Origin: Solimicrobium sp043758755
Lineage (GTDB): Bacteria; Pseudomonadota; Gammaproteobacteria; Burkholderiales; Burkholderiaceae_D
Length of the DNA: 64,000 nucleotides
Direction: 5' to 3'
NCBI GenBank assembly: GCA_043758755.1
Contig: JAYVMW010000028.1
Location: 1 to 64,000 of the forward strand
The notes under the pieces are model-generated. The model was not told the DNA's origin, made no database searches, and saw only the letters and a program-made list of their open reading frames with translations. Position 1 is the stretch's first letter. Each line of letters opens with the position of its first letter. The position numbers were made by a program, and so were the translations under genes. Below, in pieces: positions 1-7,399 of this stretch.

Positions 1-1013
1 TCGGTGGGCATCACAAAAGTCGGGTCAGCCAGACGCGCAATCGCGTACGGCCCAAGAAACACGGGGGCAGCGTAAGTGCCACCGTTAAGTTTGGCCAGAA
101 ACGCCGGATCTGGCGCCGCGCCGGCCACGGCTTGCCAGCGTCCCCACATGACTTCAGGAGGGCTGATCACTACCGGAGGGGGTGTCACCACCGGTGGTGG
201 CGTCACGACCGGCGGTGGCGTCACCACGGGAGGGGTCACCACAGGAGGGGGCACAGGCACCGCGGCCAAAAGTACATTTGCACCTTTTTGCGCATCCAGG
301 CTGACGTCTGCAACAGGCAACGCCGGCAAGATGGCCGCAGCAACCTTCCCAACCGGTTCATCGGCGCGTGGCGGCACTATCTGATCAGGTGACAACCCGG
401 TACTGCGCAACAGTTGAGGCATGTGCTGTCCGCGCTGCACTTCCAGCAACACGCCGCGCTGGTTGGCGAACAGTTCACGGCTGGTGCCGCCTTCACACGG
501 GCCAGTACCGTCGGCACTGCAGGCACCGACAAAGCCGCTCATAACCACACCGCCCGAGACCACTACTACCCGGGAAGTCTGTTCATCGGAATAAACAATA
601 AAGTCGGTACCGCGCACGCCGATGGCAGCTACCGGAGTATTAAAACGGAAATTTTGGCGCGCGTGCTTGACCGCGTCGCCGGAAATACTGCGCACCACGC
701 CTTTGAGCAGTTCGAGTTTAACGTGGGTATTGGACGGATTCTGGCCATCAACCTGATAGGTGACGATGCGCGCAGCACTGTTGGGGCGCAGCACCAGAAA
801 GCCGTTGTCGATGGTTTTTACATATATATAGCCGTCGGCACCGGTAGTGAGCTCATCGCCCTCCTGCACCGCCAGATTCAGTACCGCGGGCTGGTTGGTT
901 ACCTGTACCTGGCCTGCTACGAACACCACTGTGCCGGCTTCGCCAGCCCATGCAAAAGTGCACCAGAACAGGCTGATGGCTATAGCAAAATTTGTGATCG
1001 ATCGGCTGAACAT
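1..1013 (-). CDS. FecR domain-containing protein (3' end beyond window)
   Basis: Reading the minus strand from an ATG at 1013 (preceded by GGGGAGAG) gives an open frame with no stop to the left edge, so the C-terminus is outside the window. The protein starts with a signal peptide of about 23 residues ending in FAWA. A FecR-type beta region follows, with LLKGVVRSISGD and then TPVAAIGVRGTDF, the usual FecR core. Around residues 250-285 there is a Pro/Val/Thr repeat (PPVVTP units) that acts as a linker. FecR-domain proteins of this soluble type sit in the periplasm or on the surface and often accompany CHASE2 cyclases. Such a cyclase lies at 5591 on the other strand, beyond an inserted island. 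The precise role is unknown. A consensus CRP-type site lies just upstream. Confidence 0.85.
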   Translation of the reverse strand, partial: MFSRSITNFAIAISLFWCTFAWAGEAGTVVFVAGQVQVTNQPAVLNLAVQEGDELTTGADGYIYVKTIDNGFLVLRPNSAARIVTYQVDGQNPSNTHVKLELLKGVVRSISGDAVKHARQNFRFNTPVAAIGVRGTDFIVYSDEQTSRVVVVSGGVVMSGFVGACSADGTGPCEGGTSRELFANQRGVLLEVQRGQHMPQLLRSTGLSPDQIVPPRADEPVGKVAAAILPALPVADVSLDAQKGANVLLAAVPVPPPVVTPPVVTPPPVVTPPPVVTPPPVVISPPEVMWGRWQAVAGAAPDPAFLAKLNGGTYAAPVFLGPYAIARLADPTFVMPT

Positions 1014-1059
1014 GTATTTCTCTCCCCGTGCAGATTATCCGCTATCTTTACCAAAAGTA

Positions 1060-1075
1060 TGTGATGGTGGTCACA
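1060..1075 (-). promoter_or_regulatory. CRP-type binding site upstream of the FecR gene
   Basis: TGTGA-N6-TCACA is a perfect consensus CRP/Vfr palindrome. On the minus strand a -10-like GATAAT lies at 1039-1034, which puts the transcription start near 1027. The site centre would then be about 40 bases upstream, the geometry of class II CRP activation, where the site replaces the -35. The window also encodes an adenylate cyclase and a Crp/Fnr protein, so control by cAMP is a reasonable inference. Confidence 0.6.
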
Positions 1076-1252
1076 AATAGTTAATTTGCGGTGGATTGGC
1101 GCCACAGGTTTGGGTTGTTTGGCTCGGGGGGCGACTGGCTCTGCTGTTTCAATAGTTCAAATTTGGCAAGCTTGTCGTTTCATTTGTTGCGCACGACGAT
1201 AGCCCGATGCCCCGTGAAGATCGTCAAAAATACGGCAGCCCAGACGCAAGCC

Positions 1253-1284
1253 TTGATTTATCATGACACATCAAGATAAATCAA
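1253..1284. promoter_or_regulatory. Inverted repeat, likely operator of the Doc toxin-antitoxin operon
   Basis: A perfect 10-base inverted repeat, TTGATTTATC at 1253-1262 and GATAAATCAA at 1275-1284, separated by 12 bases, ends 13 bases before the antitoxin start. Type II antitoxins usually repress their own operon through such palindromes. The assignment as operator is inferred from position. Confidence 0.5.
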
Positions 1285-1297
1285 GATGGAGCTTGTT

Positions 1298-1528
1298 ATG
1301 AATGGCATCATCCACGAAAAATTTTCATCCCAAGCTGCGCCAGACGTGCTAGCCGCACTTCGTCAAATTGCAGAGAGTCAAGGGCGCCAGTTTCAGGCGG
1401 TTCTCGATGAAGCGCTGCGAGAATACATCGACAGGCAACAAAAGGATCGTCCGCGCCGGCATGTCGTTGAGTCGTTTGCATCTAGCCTGCAAGAGTTCGA
1501 CAGCCTTTATCGCGAACTGGCAAAATAA
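1298..1528 (+). CDS. Antitoxin partner of a Doc-family toxin
   Basis: A 76-residue acidic/basic protein (MNGIIHEKFSS...) directly upstream of a Doc-type toxin. A start at 1286 is also open, but the ATG at 1298 has TGGAG 6 bases upstream and is preferred. The N-terminal half is consistent with a small ribbon-helix-helix DNA-binding domain, followed by LDEALREYIDRQQ and a C-terminal tail that would wrap the toxin. Its stop codon lies 3 bases before the GTG start of the toxin, so the two are probably co-translated. The upstream inverted repeat is a candidate autoregulatory site. The family assignment rests on size and neighbour; the sequence itself is not diagnostic. Confidence 0.65.
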   Translation: MNGIIHEKFSSQAAPDVLAALRQIAESQGRQFQAVLDEALREYIDRQQKDRPRRHVVESFASSLQEFDSLYRELAK

Positions 1529-1531
1529 GTC

Positions 1532-1908
1532 GTGCAACGCGATTATTTAACAGTTGCCGATGTGCTTGGCATGCACGCAGTGCTGATTCAACGTTATGGG
1601 GGCGATTGCGGATTGCGTGATGCCGGCGCACTTGAGGCAGCCCTTTATCGGCCGCAGATAGGCTACTACCAAGATATTGTTGGCGAGGCCGCAGCGCTGT
1701 TTGAAAGCCTTGCTAACAATCACCCCTTCACTGATGGCAACAAACGCATCGCTTTTGCTGCGACAGATACTTTTTTACGCATCAATGGGGGCAATTACAA
1801 CGCCCACCAATGACAATCTTCGCGGAAATGATACCGATGTTTGAGTCAGGCACATTTAACTTTGCTCATCTTGAGCCGTGGTTGAGAAGCTTTGCCGCAC
1901 CAATGTAA
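1532..1908 (+). pseudogene. doc: Doc (death-on-curing) toxin, frameshifted
   Basis: Starting at GTG 1532, the frame encodes a Fic-fold Doc toxin with the signature HPFTDGNKR at about residues 63-71 (known Doc enzymes phosphorylate EF-Tu). The frame stops at 1813 after only 93 residues, while Doc proteins are usually about 125. In the -1 frame just before this stop the expected C-terminus continues as MTIFAEMIPMFESGTF then NFAHLEPWLRSF, ending at TAA 1906-1908. Joining the frames near 1798-1805 places the ESGTF element at the normal distance from the FLRING motif. The gene therefore carries one single-base deletion, or a sequencing error. No good slippery heptamer is visible, so programmed frameshifting is unlikely. 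The catalytic loop is intact but the last helices are lost. Confidence 0.75.
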
Positions 1909-1980
1909 ATCGGGGGTCAAAATTCGATGCGCGCCAACAACTGTGCGAGGGTATGCGGATTTTATTGTTGGGAACCCAGA

Positions 1981-2781
1981 ATGGAATTATTTGAATCACT
2001 TGGATTTTGTTGGGATCGTTCAACCGTTCCCAGCGATGTTCCGTCTCATTCAATTGAGCGAGTTTGCTTTCGATTTAATCGAATGCTGCCTGAATTTGTT
2101 TGGGATGCCAGTGTTCTGGAGGGAAATCCATTCACTTACCCAGAGGTTCAAACTATTCTTGACGGAATTACCGTAGGCGGGCGAAAAATTTCAGATCAGG
2201 AACAAGTTCTGAACCTTGCAGAAAGTTCAAGGCAACTTTTGCATATCGTTAAAAGTAATGCGTTTGTGTTAAACAAAGAAACGTTCCGCCAATTGCACGC
2301 AATCGTTGCGAGAAATGAGGCGTTAGAGTGGGGACATTTCCGAGGAGAAGGTGATGAGATTAACTATACTCCCCATGTTGGATTGGGATCTTATGGTCAA
2401 CCTGTTCCTTTAGCGACTTTAAAAGGTGCTCCAGAGTTAAAAAAAGTGTTTGAGCAAGGTGTAAAAGCACTAAATCTTCATATTAACGCCCCATTTGAAC
2501 GGGCTCTGGCGTTTTTTCTGTTTGGAGCTTTGCAGCAGTTTTTCTTTGACGGCAACAGGCGCACATCACGGTTCGTTATGAATGGAGTTTTGATGTCGGC
2601 AGGCATCGACGCAATAAGCGTTCCAGCAGCAAAACGTGCAGAGTTCAATGAAAAATTGGTGCAATTTTACCTAAAAAAAGACGGTGCAGAGATGATGCAG
2701 TTTATGGTCGAATGTCATCCAGATGTTCAAATTATCCAAGAAAAGACTGTCACAAAATCGACGCCACCAAAGATTCGGTAA
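1981..2781 (+). CDS. Fic family protein with variant active-site motif
   Basis: A 266-residue Fic-domain protein, taking ATG 1981 as start; the frame is open from 1927 but those extra residues look non-conserved and neither start has a strong ribosome site. Residues about 40-75 hold the typical Fic N-terminal stretch LEGNPFTYPEVQTILDG. The active-site loop near residues 195-207 reads FFFDGNRRTSRF, where canonical Fic AMP-transferases have HxFxDGNGRxxR: the catalytic His is Gln-Phe here and the second Gly is Arg. Many Fic subclasses vary at these positions, so AMPylation activity cannot be assumed. The gene is more AT-rich than the surrounding chromosome, which suggests transfer. Its stop TAA overlaps by one base the ATG of the ISL3 remnant. 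Confidence 0.75.
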   Translation: MELFESLGFCWDRSTVPSDVPSHSIERVCFRFNRMLPEFVWDASVLEGNPFTYPEVQTILDGITVGGRKISDQEQVLNLAESSRQLLHIVKSNAFVLNKETFRQLHAIVARNEALEWGHFRGEGDEINYTPHVGLGSYGQPVPLATLKGAPELKKVFEQGVKALNLHINAPFERALAFFLFGALQQFFFDGNRRTSRFVMNGVLMSAGIDAISVPAAKRAEFNEKLVQFYLKKDGAEMMQFMVECHPDVQIIQEKTVTKSTPPKIR

Positions 2782-3200
2782 TGGCAACCGATTTTCTAAA
2801 TTTGCCGGCATTTCGAGTGGTGCGGATAGATGAATCATTTCATGATTATCACGTTACGTCCGAACCGATTGCAGTTCAATCTGTCTGTACGAGCTGCGGG
2901 TCCGAAAACTTCGGCAAGTGGGGGTCGCGTGAACAATTATTCCGAGACTTATTCATTCGAAGCCTTGCGCGCCAAATTGCTATTCTCCGAAGGTGCACAC
3001 AAGAAAAGCAAAAAGCAACCAGCGTTCGGGCGACGCACCCCTGTATCGCGACCCATTTGGGTCGACACATGGTTGGTTTCACTAGTTTAGTGAGTACGAA
3101 TAACGATCAAGACCTGATCGGTGTTGATTCAGAAGAATCGAAAAATTACGGCGCGGACATTGGCATACTGACCAGAATGATTGAGGATGGGGAAATCTGA
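2781..3200 (+). pseudogene. ISL3-family transposase N-terminal remnant joined to unknown sequence
   Basis: The first 56 or so residues (MATDFLNLPAFRVVRIDES, then CTSCGSEN and WGSREQLFRDL) match the N-terminal zinc-binding region of ISL3-family transposases. Such enzymes normally continue with HGKRVGIYVD and a 400-residue catalytic part. Here the match ends near 2953 and the frame runs another 80 residues of unrecognised sequence to a stop at 3200. The other frames of 2950-3090 were also not recognised. It is read as a decayed insertion-sequence scar inside the Fic/toxin-antitoxin island. The region 3201-3360 that follows contains nothing recognisable. Confidence 0.55.
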
Positions 3201-3361
3201 TTTTTATTTGGTGCACTGCAGAAGTAAAAAACATCTGACGGTAACCGTGGGCTAGTAAAGCAGGGTGGGAAGCAGGTAAGGACTGCCGTTCGACGTTCCC
3301 CTGGGATTAATTAACGATATGCGCTAAATTGGCCTGAGAGATTTTGCAGAACCCGTTTCGC

Positions 3362-3390
3362 TTGCACTGTTGTAATCATACGATTACACT
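3362..3390 (+). promoter_or_regulatory. Promoter and operator of the HigBA-type operon
   Basis: A -35 TTGCAC at 3362-3367 and a -10 TACACT at 3385-3390 are 17 bases apart. The spacer holds a perfect inverted repeat TGTAATC-ATAC-GATTACA (3371-3388), ideal for repression by the antitoxin. The expected transcription start is at or next to the ATG at 3397, and no ribosome site is seen, so the toxin mRNA may be leaderless. Confidence 0.55.
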
Positions 3391-3396
3391 TGATTC

Positions 3397-3696
3397 ATGA
3401 CCTATACTGTAAAACGGCTTGATCAGTTCGCCGAATGGCTAGCCAGCCTGAAAGATGGACTGGCACGACAACGCCTCGTCAAACGACTACGGAAGGTGCA
3501 GCTCGGAAATTTGGGTGATGTTGAAGCGGTAGGGGAAGGGGTATTTGAAATGCGGGAGCATTTTGGCCCAGGATGGCGGATGTACTATGTGTGGCGTGGG
3601 GAAGTAATCATCGTAATGCTCGGCGGTGGGGATAAATCCACACAAAAAGCAGACATCAGAAAAGCCAAAGAATTGGCGAAGTTGCTGGAGGATTAA
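3397..3696 (+). CDS. RelE/HigB-type addiction module toxin
   Basis: A 99-residue protein of the Gp49-like/HigB class of RelE-superfamily toxins, which as a family are ribosome-dependent or mRNA-directed RNases. It shows the class features: FAEWLASLKD near the start, RLVKRLRKVQLGNLGD in the middle, and the beta-strand block GVFEMREHFGPGWRMYY followed by VIIVMLGGGDKSTQ and a final basic/acidic helix (KAKELAKLLED). The toxin gene precedes the antitoxin gene, the HigBA order, with 2 bases between stop and next start. Regulation is likely through the inverted repeat in the promoter spacer. Confidence 0.85.
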   Translation: MTYTVKRLDQFAEWLASLKDGLARQRLVKRLRKVQLGNLGDVEAVGEGVFEMREHFGPGWRMYYVWRGEVIIVMLGGGDKSTQKADIRKAKELAKLLED

Positions 3697-3698
3697 AA

Positions 3699-4007
3699 AT
3701 GGCCAAGAAAATCAAAGTTTCAGACATCCCGGAATTTGATGCGACCGAGTATATGCACAATGAAGAAGAGGTCGCTGCGTATCTGACTGCTGTTCTGGAA
3801 GAGAACGACGCGGGATTGTTGGCAGCGGCGATTGGAGATATTGCGCGCGCACGCGGCATGTCAGAGGTTGCTCGCGAGTCCGGAATTGCACGTGAAGCCT
3901 TGTACAAGGCACTAAGACCTGGAAGCGCACCACGCTTTGAAACTATCCGTCGTGTGTGTGAAGCGCTCGGCGTTCGATTGGTGGCGCAACCGCTGCATTC
4001 AGTTTGA
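3699..4007 (+). CDS. HTH addiction module antidote (HigA/TIGR02684-like)
   Basis: A 102-residue antitoxin. The N-terminal part (SDIPEFDATEYMHNEEEVAAYL) is characteristic of the antidote family paired with the 99-residue killer proteins. Residues about 45-95 form a helix-turn-helix of the Xre/Cro type (MSEVARESGIAREALYKAL, then FETIRRVCEALGV). It should neutralise the toxin at 3397 and repress the operon. The pair looks complete and intact, unlike the Doc module 2 kb upstream. Confidence 0.85.
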   Translation: MAKKIKVSDIPEFDATEYMHNEEEVAAYLTAVLEENDAGLLAAAIGDIARARGMSEVARESGIAREALYKALRPGSAPRFETIRRVCEALGVRLVAQPLHSV

Positions 4008-4363
4008 ATAGATCGGCAGGAGAAATAAAAGTCGCGCCAATAGCCGTTTACACAAAATTCAGGACACCCCCCTGAAAATAGTTGAGTGCTGGACTTTTGC
4101 GTTGTGAAGAATTTGGTTTGGCAGTGTTAGATTGGGTACCCCTGGCTTTCGTGACCCTGGCTTTCGCGAACGAAGATTTACGTCACACTACTTCGATCGG
4201 ACAGTTACAAGCATTTCAGAGTCACCGAACCTCGGTGAAAATTGGCGTACTAAACATATGGCGCAGACACCGGCCTTTAGTTATGATAACAAATCAACAT
4301 CGCTGATTTGACTAACAAGCTGATACAACAGACAGCGTTCTAAGCTCAGCCATATGCTTCGGT
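4008..4363. other. Gene-poor stretch in the addiction island
   Basis: No convincing gene on either strand. A small hairpin TTCAGG-ACACCCC-CCTGAA lies at 4058-4076 with flanking A/T, possibly a terminator of the antitoxin operon or an old insertion-sequence end. A 12-base direct repeat CCCTGGCTTTCG occurs twice near 4140-4170. A minus-strand open frame entering this region from 4548 (KKRISMKVSKIMAEEF) could be a fragment of a lost gene but was not recognised. Confidence 0.35.
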
Positions 4364-5443
4364 TTGGCCTTATCCAAAATTTCGGCTTTAATTTCTGCAA
4401 CCAACGACTTTAGCATTTCGGTCTTGGTTGATGATGAAGATTCAACGATAGCTCGAAATTCCTCTGCCATTATTTTTGACACCTTCATCGAAATGCGTTT
4501 TTTAACCTGCGTCATTTGCTCAGGAAAATCCGCCTTCATTTTCAAATGGGCAGTATTTAAACGTGTCATAGAGGATGATCCATTAACCGGTAAAGCCTTG
4601 GCAGAGCTGCAGTCCGCCATTCTTGGTGAAAATGCGCTCAACTATGGATTGCGAAAGTCTCCTGTTTTTGTTGGCCACTCGGGTGGATATCAGGACGTTG
4701 TTGACTATATAACACCACATTTCACTCGCATCGATTCTTTGCTTGATGGCCTGCGATACACATTAAAGGTGACGACCGGGAAATCATCGATCATCCGGGC
4801 CGCAATCTGCTCCTTTGGTTTTGTCTATATCCATCCAATGTCGGATGGAAATGGAAGAATTTCGCGATTTCTGGTCAATGATGTATTGCGCCGGGATAAC
4901 GCTATCCCGGCGCCATTCATTTTGCCGATTTCCGCAACCATCACGACTACGGCGGCAGCCAGAGCTGGATACGATAATAGTCTTGAGTATTTTTCCAGAC
5001 CCTTAATGAACAAATGTGCCGATAAATACCGGTTTGCCCAAGATACGGTGTACCCGGATGGTGTGCATTCCAACTTTGAATTTTCAGGTTACGAGGAAAT
5101 GCTGCCTGCATGGCGCTATCCGGATCTGACTTCGCACACTGAATATTTATTTGGCGTTATAAAGCAGACCATCGAAACGGAAATGAATGATGAAGCGCAA
5201 TATATGCGCAACATTCATCAAGCCAGGCGAAACCTCAAAGAAATCGTTGAAGCGCCCGATACGTCAATTGATCGAATTATTCGTTCTGTCAGAGAGAACA
5301 ACTGGGTTGTATCGTCGAAGTTGGCTAAGGAATTTCCTCATTTAAATAACGAAGATATTGCCCAGGCCATTGTGGACGCGGTACGAAGTGCTTTTAAAAT
5401 TGAGGACGCAAAAAACCTGGCCGGTGCACCGCGCCGGGGGTAA
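4364..5443 (+). CDS. Fic family protein, N-terminus probably chimeric or truncated
   Basis: The frame encodes 359 residues. From about residue 65 onward it is a clear Fic-domain protein: VIEDDPLTGKALAELQSAIL, then VGHSGGYQDVVDYITP, and the canonical loop FVYIHPMSDGNGRISRF with catalytic His, the DGNGR anion-binding loop and the final Arg. A helical C-terminal region of about 130 residues follows. The first 60 residues (hydrophobic, Ser/Ile-rich) do not look like Fic protein and have no ribosome site. The opposite strand there (4312-4548) has a charged, protein-like frame. Larger Fic proteins of this type are about 450-500 residues, so the gene has probably lost its true 5' end by recombination. 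It may still make an active Fic core, because all active-site residues are present. Confidence 0.65.
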   Translation: MALSKISALISATNDFSISVLVDDEDSTIARNSSAIIFDTFIEMRFLTCVICSGKSAFIFKWAVFKRVIEDDPLTGKALAELQSAILGENALNYGLRKSPVFVGHSGGYQDVVDYITPHFTRIDSLLDGLRYTLKVTTGKSSIIRAAICSFGFVYIHPMSDGNGRISRFLVNDVLRRDNAIPAPFILPISATITTTAAARAGYDNSLEYFSRPLMNKCADKYRFAQDTVYPDGVHSNFEFSGYEEMLPAWRYPDLTSHTEYLFGVIKQTIETEMNDEAQYMRNIHQARRNLKEIVEAPDTSIDRIIRSVRENNWVVSSKLAKEFPHLNNEDIAQAIVDAVRSAFKIEDAKNLAGAPRRG

Positions 5444-5590
5444 GCATTGGCTTTCCAAACTGACGAAACAGCGATGCCAAATAGGGCAACTGGTAGTACA
5501 AATGAACACAAGGCGTTATACTTCGCGGCTATTTTACTCTGAGACAACTACTGCAAACGGCACAGTCTGCACGCCAAACTGCCAACCTTT

Positions 5591-7399
5591 ATGAAACTAT
5601 CGACTCTGTTGCGCGCTTGCATCGCAATGGCTGCCCTCTTTCTGACTGTTTACTCAGAATGGCTGCCCGCACCGTCGACGGCGCATTTTGCCAATGAATG
5701 GTTGCGCGACCGCTTTATTTCAATGCAGGCTGTTGCTACGCCCGAGTCGCGCATTCTGGTGGTGGATATTGATGAAACCAGCCTGACCCGCTATCCATGG
5801 CCATGGCCGCGTGCACGACTGGCCGAACTGGTGGAGATCTTACTGGCCGACGGCGCACGTGGCGTGGCGCTCGATATCTTGCAGGAAAAGCCACAGGACG
5901 CCGAGGGCGATCTGCGCATGCAAATGCTGGCACGCTTCGGACCGGTGGTGGTGGCGCAGCTGTTCGATTATCAGGAACGTGTCCAACCGCTGCACAGTGG
6001 CATGCTGTCCGGTGGCATTGCAGTCGACAGTGCCGGCGGTTCTGCCCCTGCCTACGGTTATATAGGCAACTATCCTGCGCTGGCCCAGGTTGCCCAGATC
6101 GGCAATATCGGCGTACGGCTCGATTCGGATGGCGTGTTGCGCTTTGTTCCGATGTCAACCTACTTTCTTGGGCGGCGCTATCCCACTCTGGCGCGCGCGC
6201 TGTTTGACTGCTGCGCCGGCGGACCCGCCCTGCCGCACGATGCCGTGGAAGGTTTTGTTCGGGTGCCTTATGCGCGCCAGTGGAGCGCCTTTACCGTTGC
6301 CAAGGCGGCCGACATTCTTGAGCAAAGCGTGCCGGTGGAGTTAATCGCCAAACGCCTGGTGTTGATCGGCTCTTCCTCACTGAGTCTGGGCGACCGGGTG
6401 GCGACGCCACTTAACCCGTCCACCGCCGGGATACTGGTACACGCCGCGCTGCTCAGTTCTTTATTCGAGCGCGCCGCAGGTCATGCCCCGGCACTTTGGC
6501 CCGGAGCATGGATTGCGCTGGTGTTTTCTGTCTGCATCACACTGTTGACCGCCTATTCGTTGCCGCGCCTGTCGGCCGCCTTCAATGTGGCAATGCTGGC
6601 GCTTACCTCCCTGATCTGGCTGGTGCTGGCCTATTTCATCACTCCGCACGATCCGGCGTTTTCTACTACAGGGCCGTTGCTGTCGAACCTGTTCCTGCTG
6701 GCCGTGGCCGTGCCGTTCCAATGGCAACTCACGCAACAACGATCGCGCCGGCTGCTGGGTACCCTGCGCCAATACGTGGCGCACGAAGTGGTGGACGAAT
6801 TATTGCGCAGCAATCTGGAAGATCCGCTGGCGCCGCGCGAGCTGCAAATCACCACCCTGATCGCAGATATGGAAGGCTATTCGGCCCAGGTTGAATCGCT
6901 CTCGATTGAGGAGGCAGCCAGACTGACCACTGATTTTCTGGATTGCCTGACCCGGCCGGTACTGGAAAAACATGGCACGCTGGACAAATATACCGGCGAC
7001 GGTCTGGTGGCCTTCTGGGGTGCGCCACTGCCCAATGCCGACCACGCCGATCTGGCGCTGGATGCAGCCCAGCAGATAGTGCGCGCCGTGCAGGAACTCA
7101 GCAGCACGCGCATGGCCTTTGGCAAACCGCCGCTGCGGGTGCGCATCGGCATTGAAAGCGGGCTGGCCATGGCCGGCGACTTTGGCACATCGATGCGCAG
7201 CATTTATACCGCCGTGGGCGACAGCGTCAATACTGCTTCCCGACTTGAGCAGGCGGCGCGCGAATTTCCGCACGACATAATTGTCGGCGCAGGCACCGTC
7301 AGCCGCGCCACCCGCCACCGCTTCACGGCGCTGGGCCAGCGCCAGTTACGCGGCAAGGAACACCCGAGTCAGCTGTATACGCTGGAGAGCGCCGCATGA
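5591..7399 (+). CDS. CHASE2-domain adenylate/guanylate cyclase (class III)
   Basis: A 602-residue inner-membrane sensor cyclase. An N-terminal membrane anchor (residues about 8-25) is followed by a periplasmic CHASE2 domain (about 30-285; VDIDETSLTRYPWPWPR, RGVALDILQ, IGNIGVRLDSDGVLR). Three membrane helices lie at about 300-385 and a cytoplasmic class III cyclase domain at about 420-600. The cyclase has the metal-binding Asp in IADMEGYS and in KYTGDGLVAFWG, and the VGDSVNTASRLEQ transition-state motif. The Lys in KYTGDG suggests ATP as substrate. It probably turns an external signal into cAMP for a CRP-type regulator. The next gene overlaps it by 4 bases (ATGA), indicating an operon. Confidence 0.9.
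   Translation: MKLSTLLRACIAMAALFLTVYSEWLPAPSTAHFANEWLRDRFISMQAVATPESRILVVDIDETSLTRYPWPWPRARLAELVEILLADGARGVALDILQEKPQDAEGDLRMQMLARFGPVVVAQLFDYQERVQPLHSGMLSGGIAVDSAGGSAPAYGYIGNYPALAQVAQIGNIGVRLDSDGVLRFVPMSTYFLGRRYPTLARALFDCCAGGPALPHDAVEGFVRVPYARQWSAFTVAKAADILEQSVPVELIAKRLVLIGSSSLSLGDRVATPLNPSTAGILVHAALLSSLFERAAGHAPALWPGAWIALVFSVCITLLTAYSLPRLSAAFNVAMLALTSLIWLVLAYFITPHDPAFSTTGPLLSNLFLLAVAVPFQWQLTQQRSRRLLGTLRQYVAHEVVDELLRSNLEDPLAPRELQITTLIADMEGYSAQVESLSIEEAARLTTDFLDCLTRPVLEKHGTLDKYTGDGLVAFWGAPLPNADHADLALDAAQQIVRAVQELSSTRMAFGKPPLRVRIGIESGLAMAGDFGTSMRSIYTAVGDSVNTASRLEQAAREFPHDIIVGAGTVSRATRHRFTALGQRQLRGKEHPSQLYTLESAA

Noticed and set aside
170..250. Short GC-rich tandem repeats as a possible satellite
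   Set aside because: They encode the Pro-Pro-Val-Val-Thr linker of the FecR protein in frame.
414..1064. 216-codon open frame on the plus strand
   Set aside because: The opposite strand encodes a recognisable FecR-domain protein with signal peptide through the same bases.
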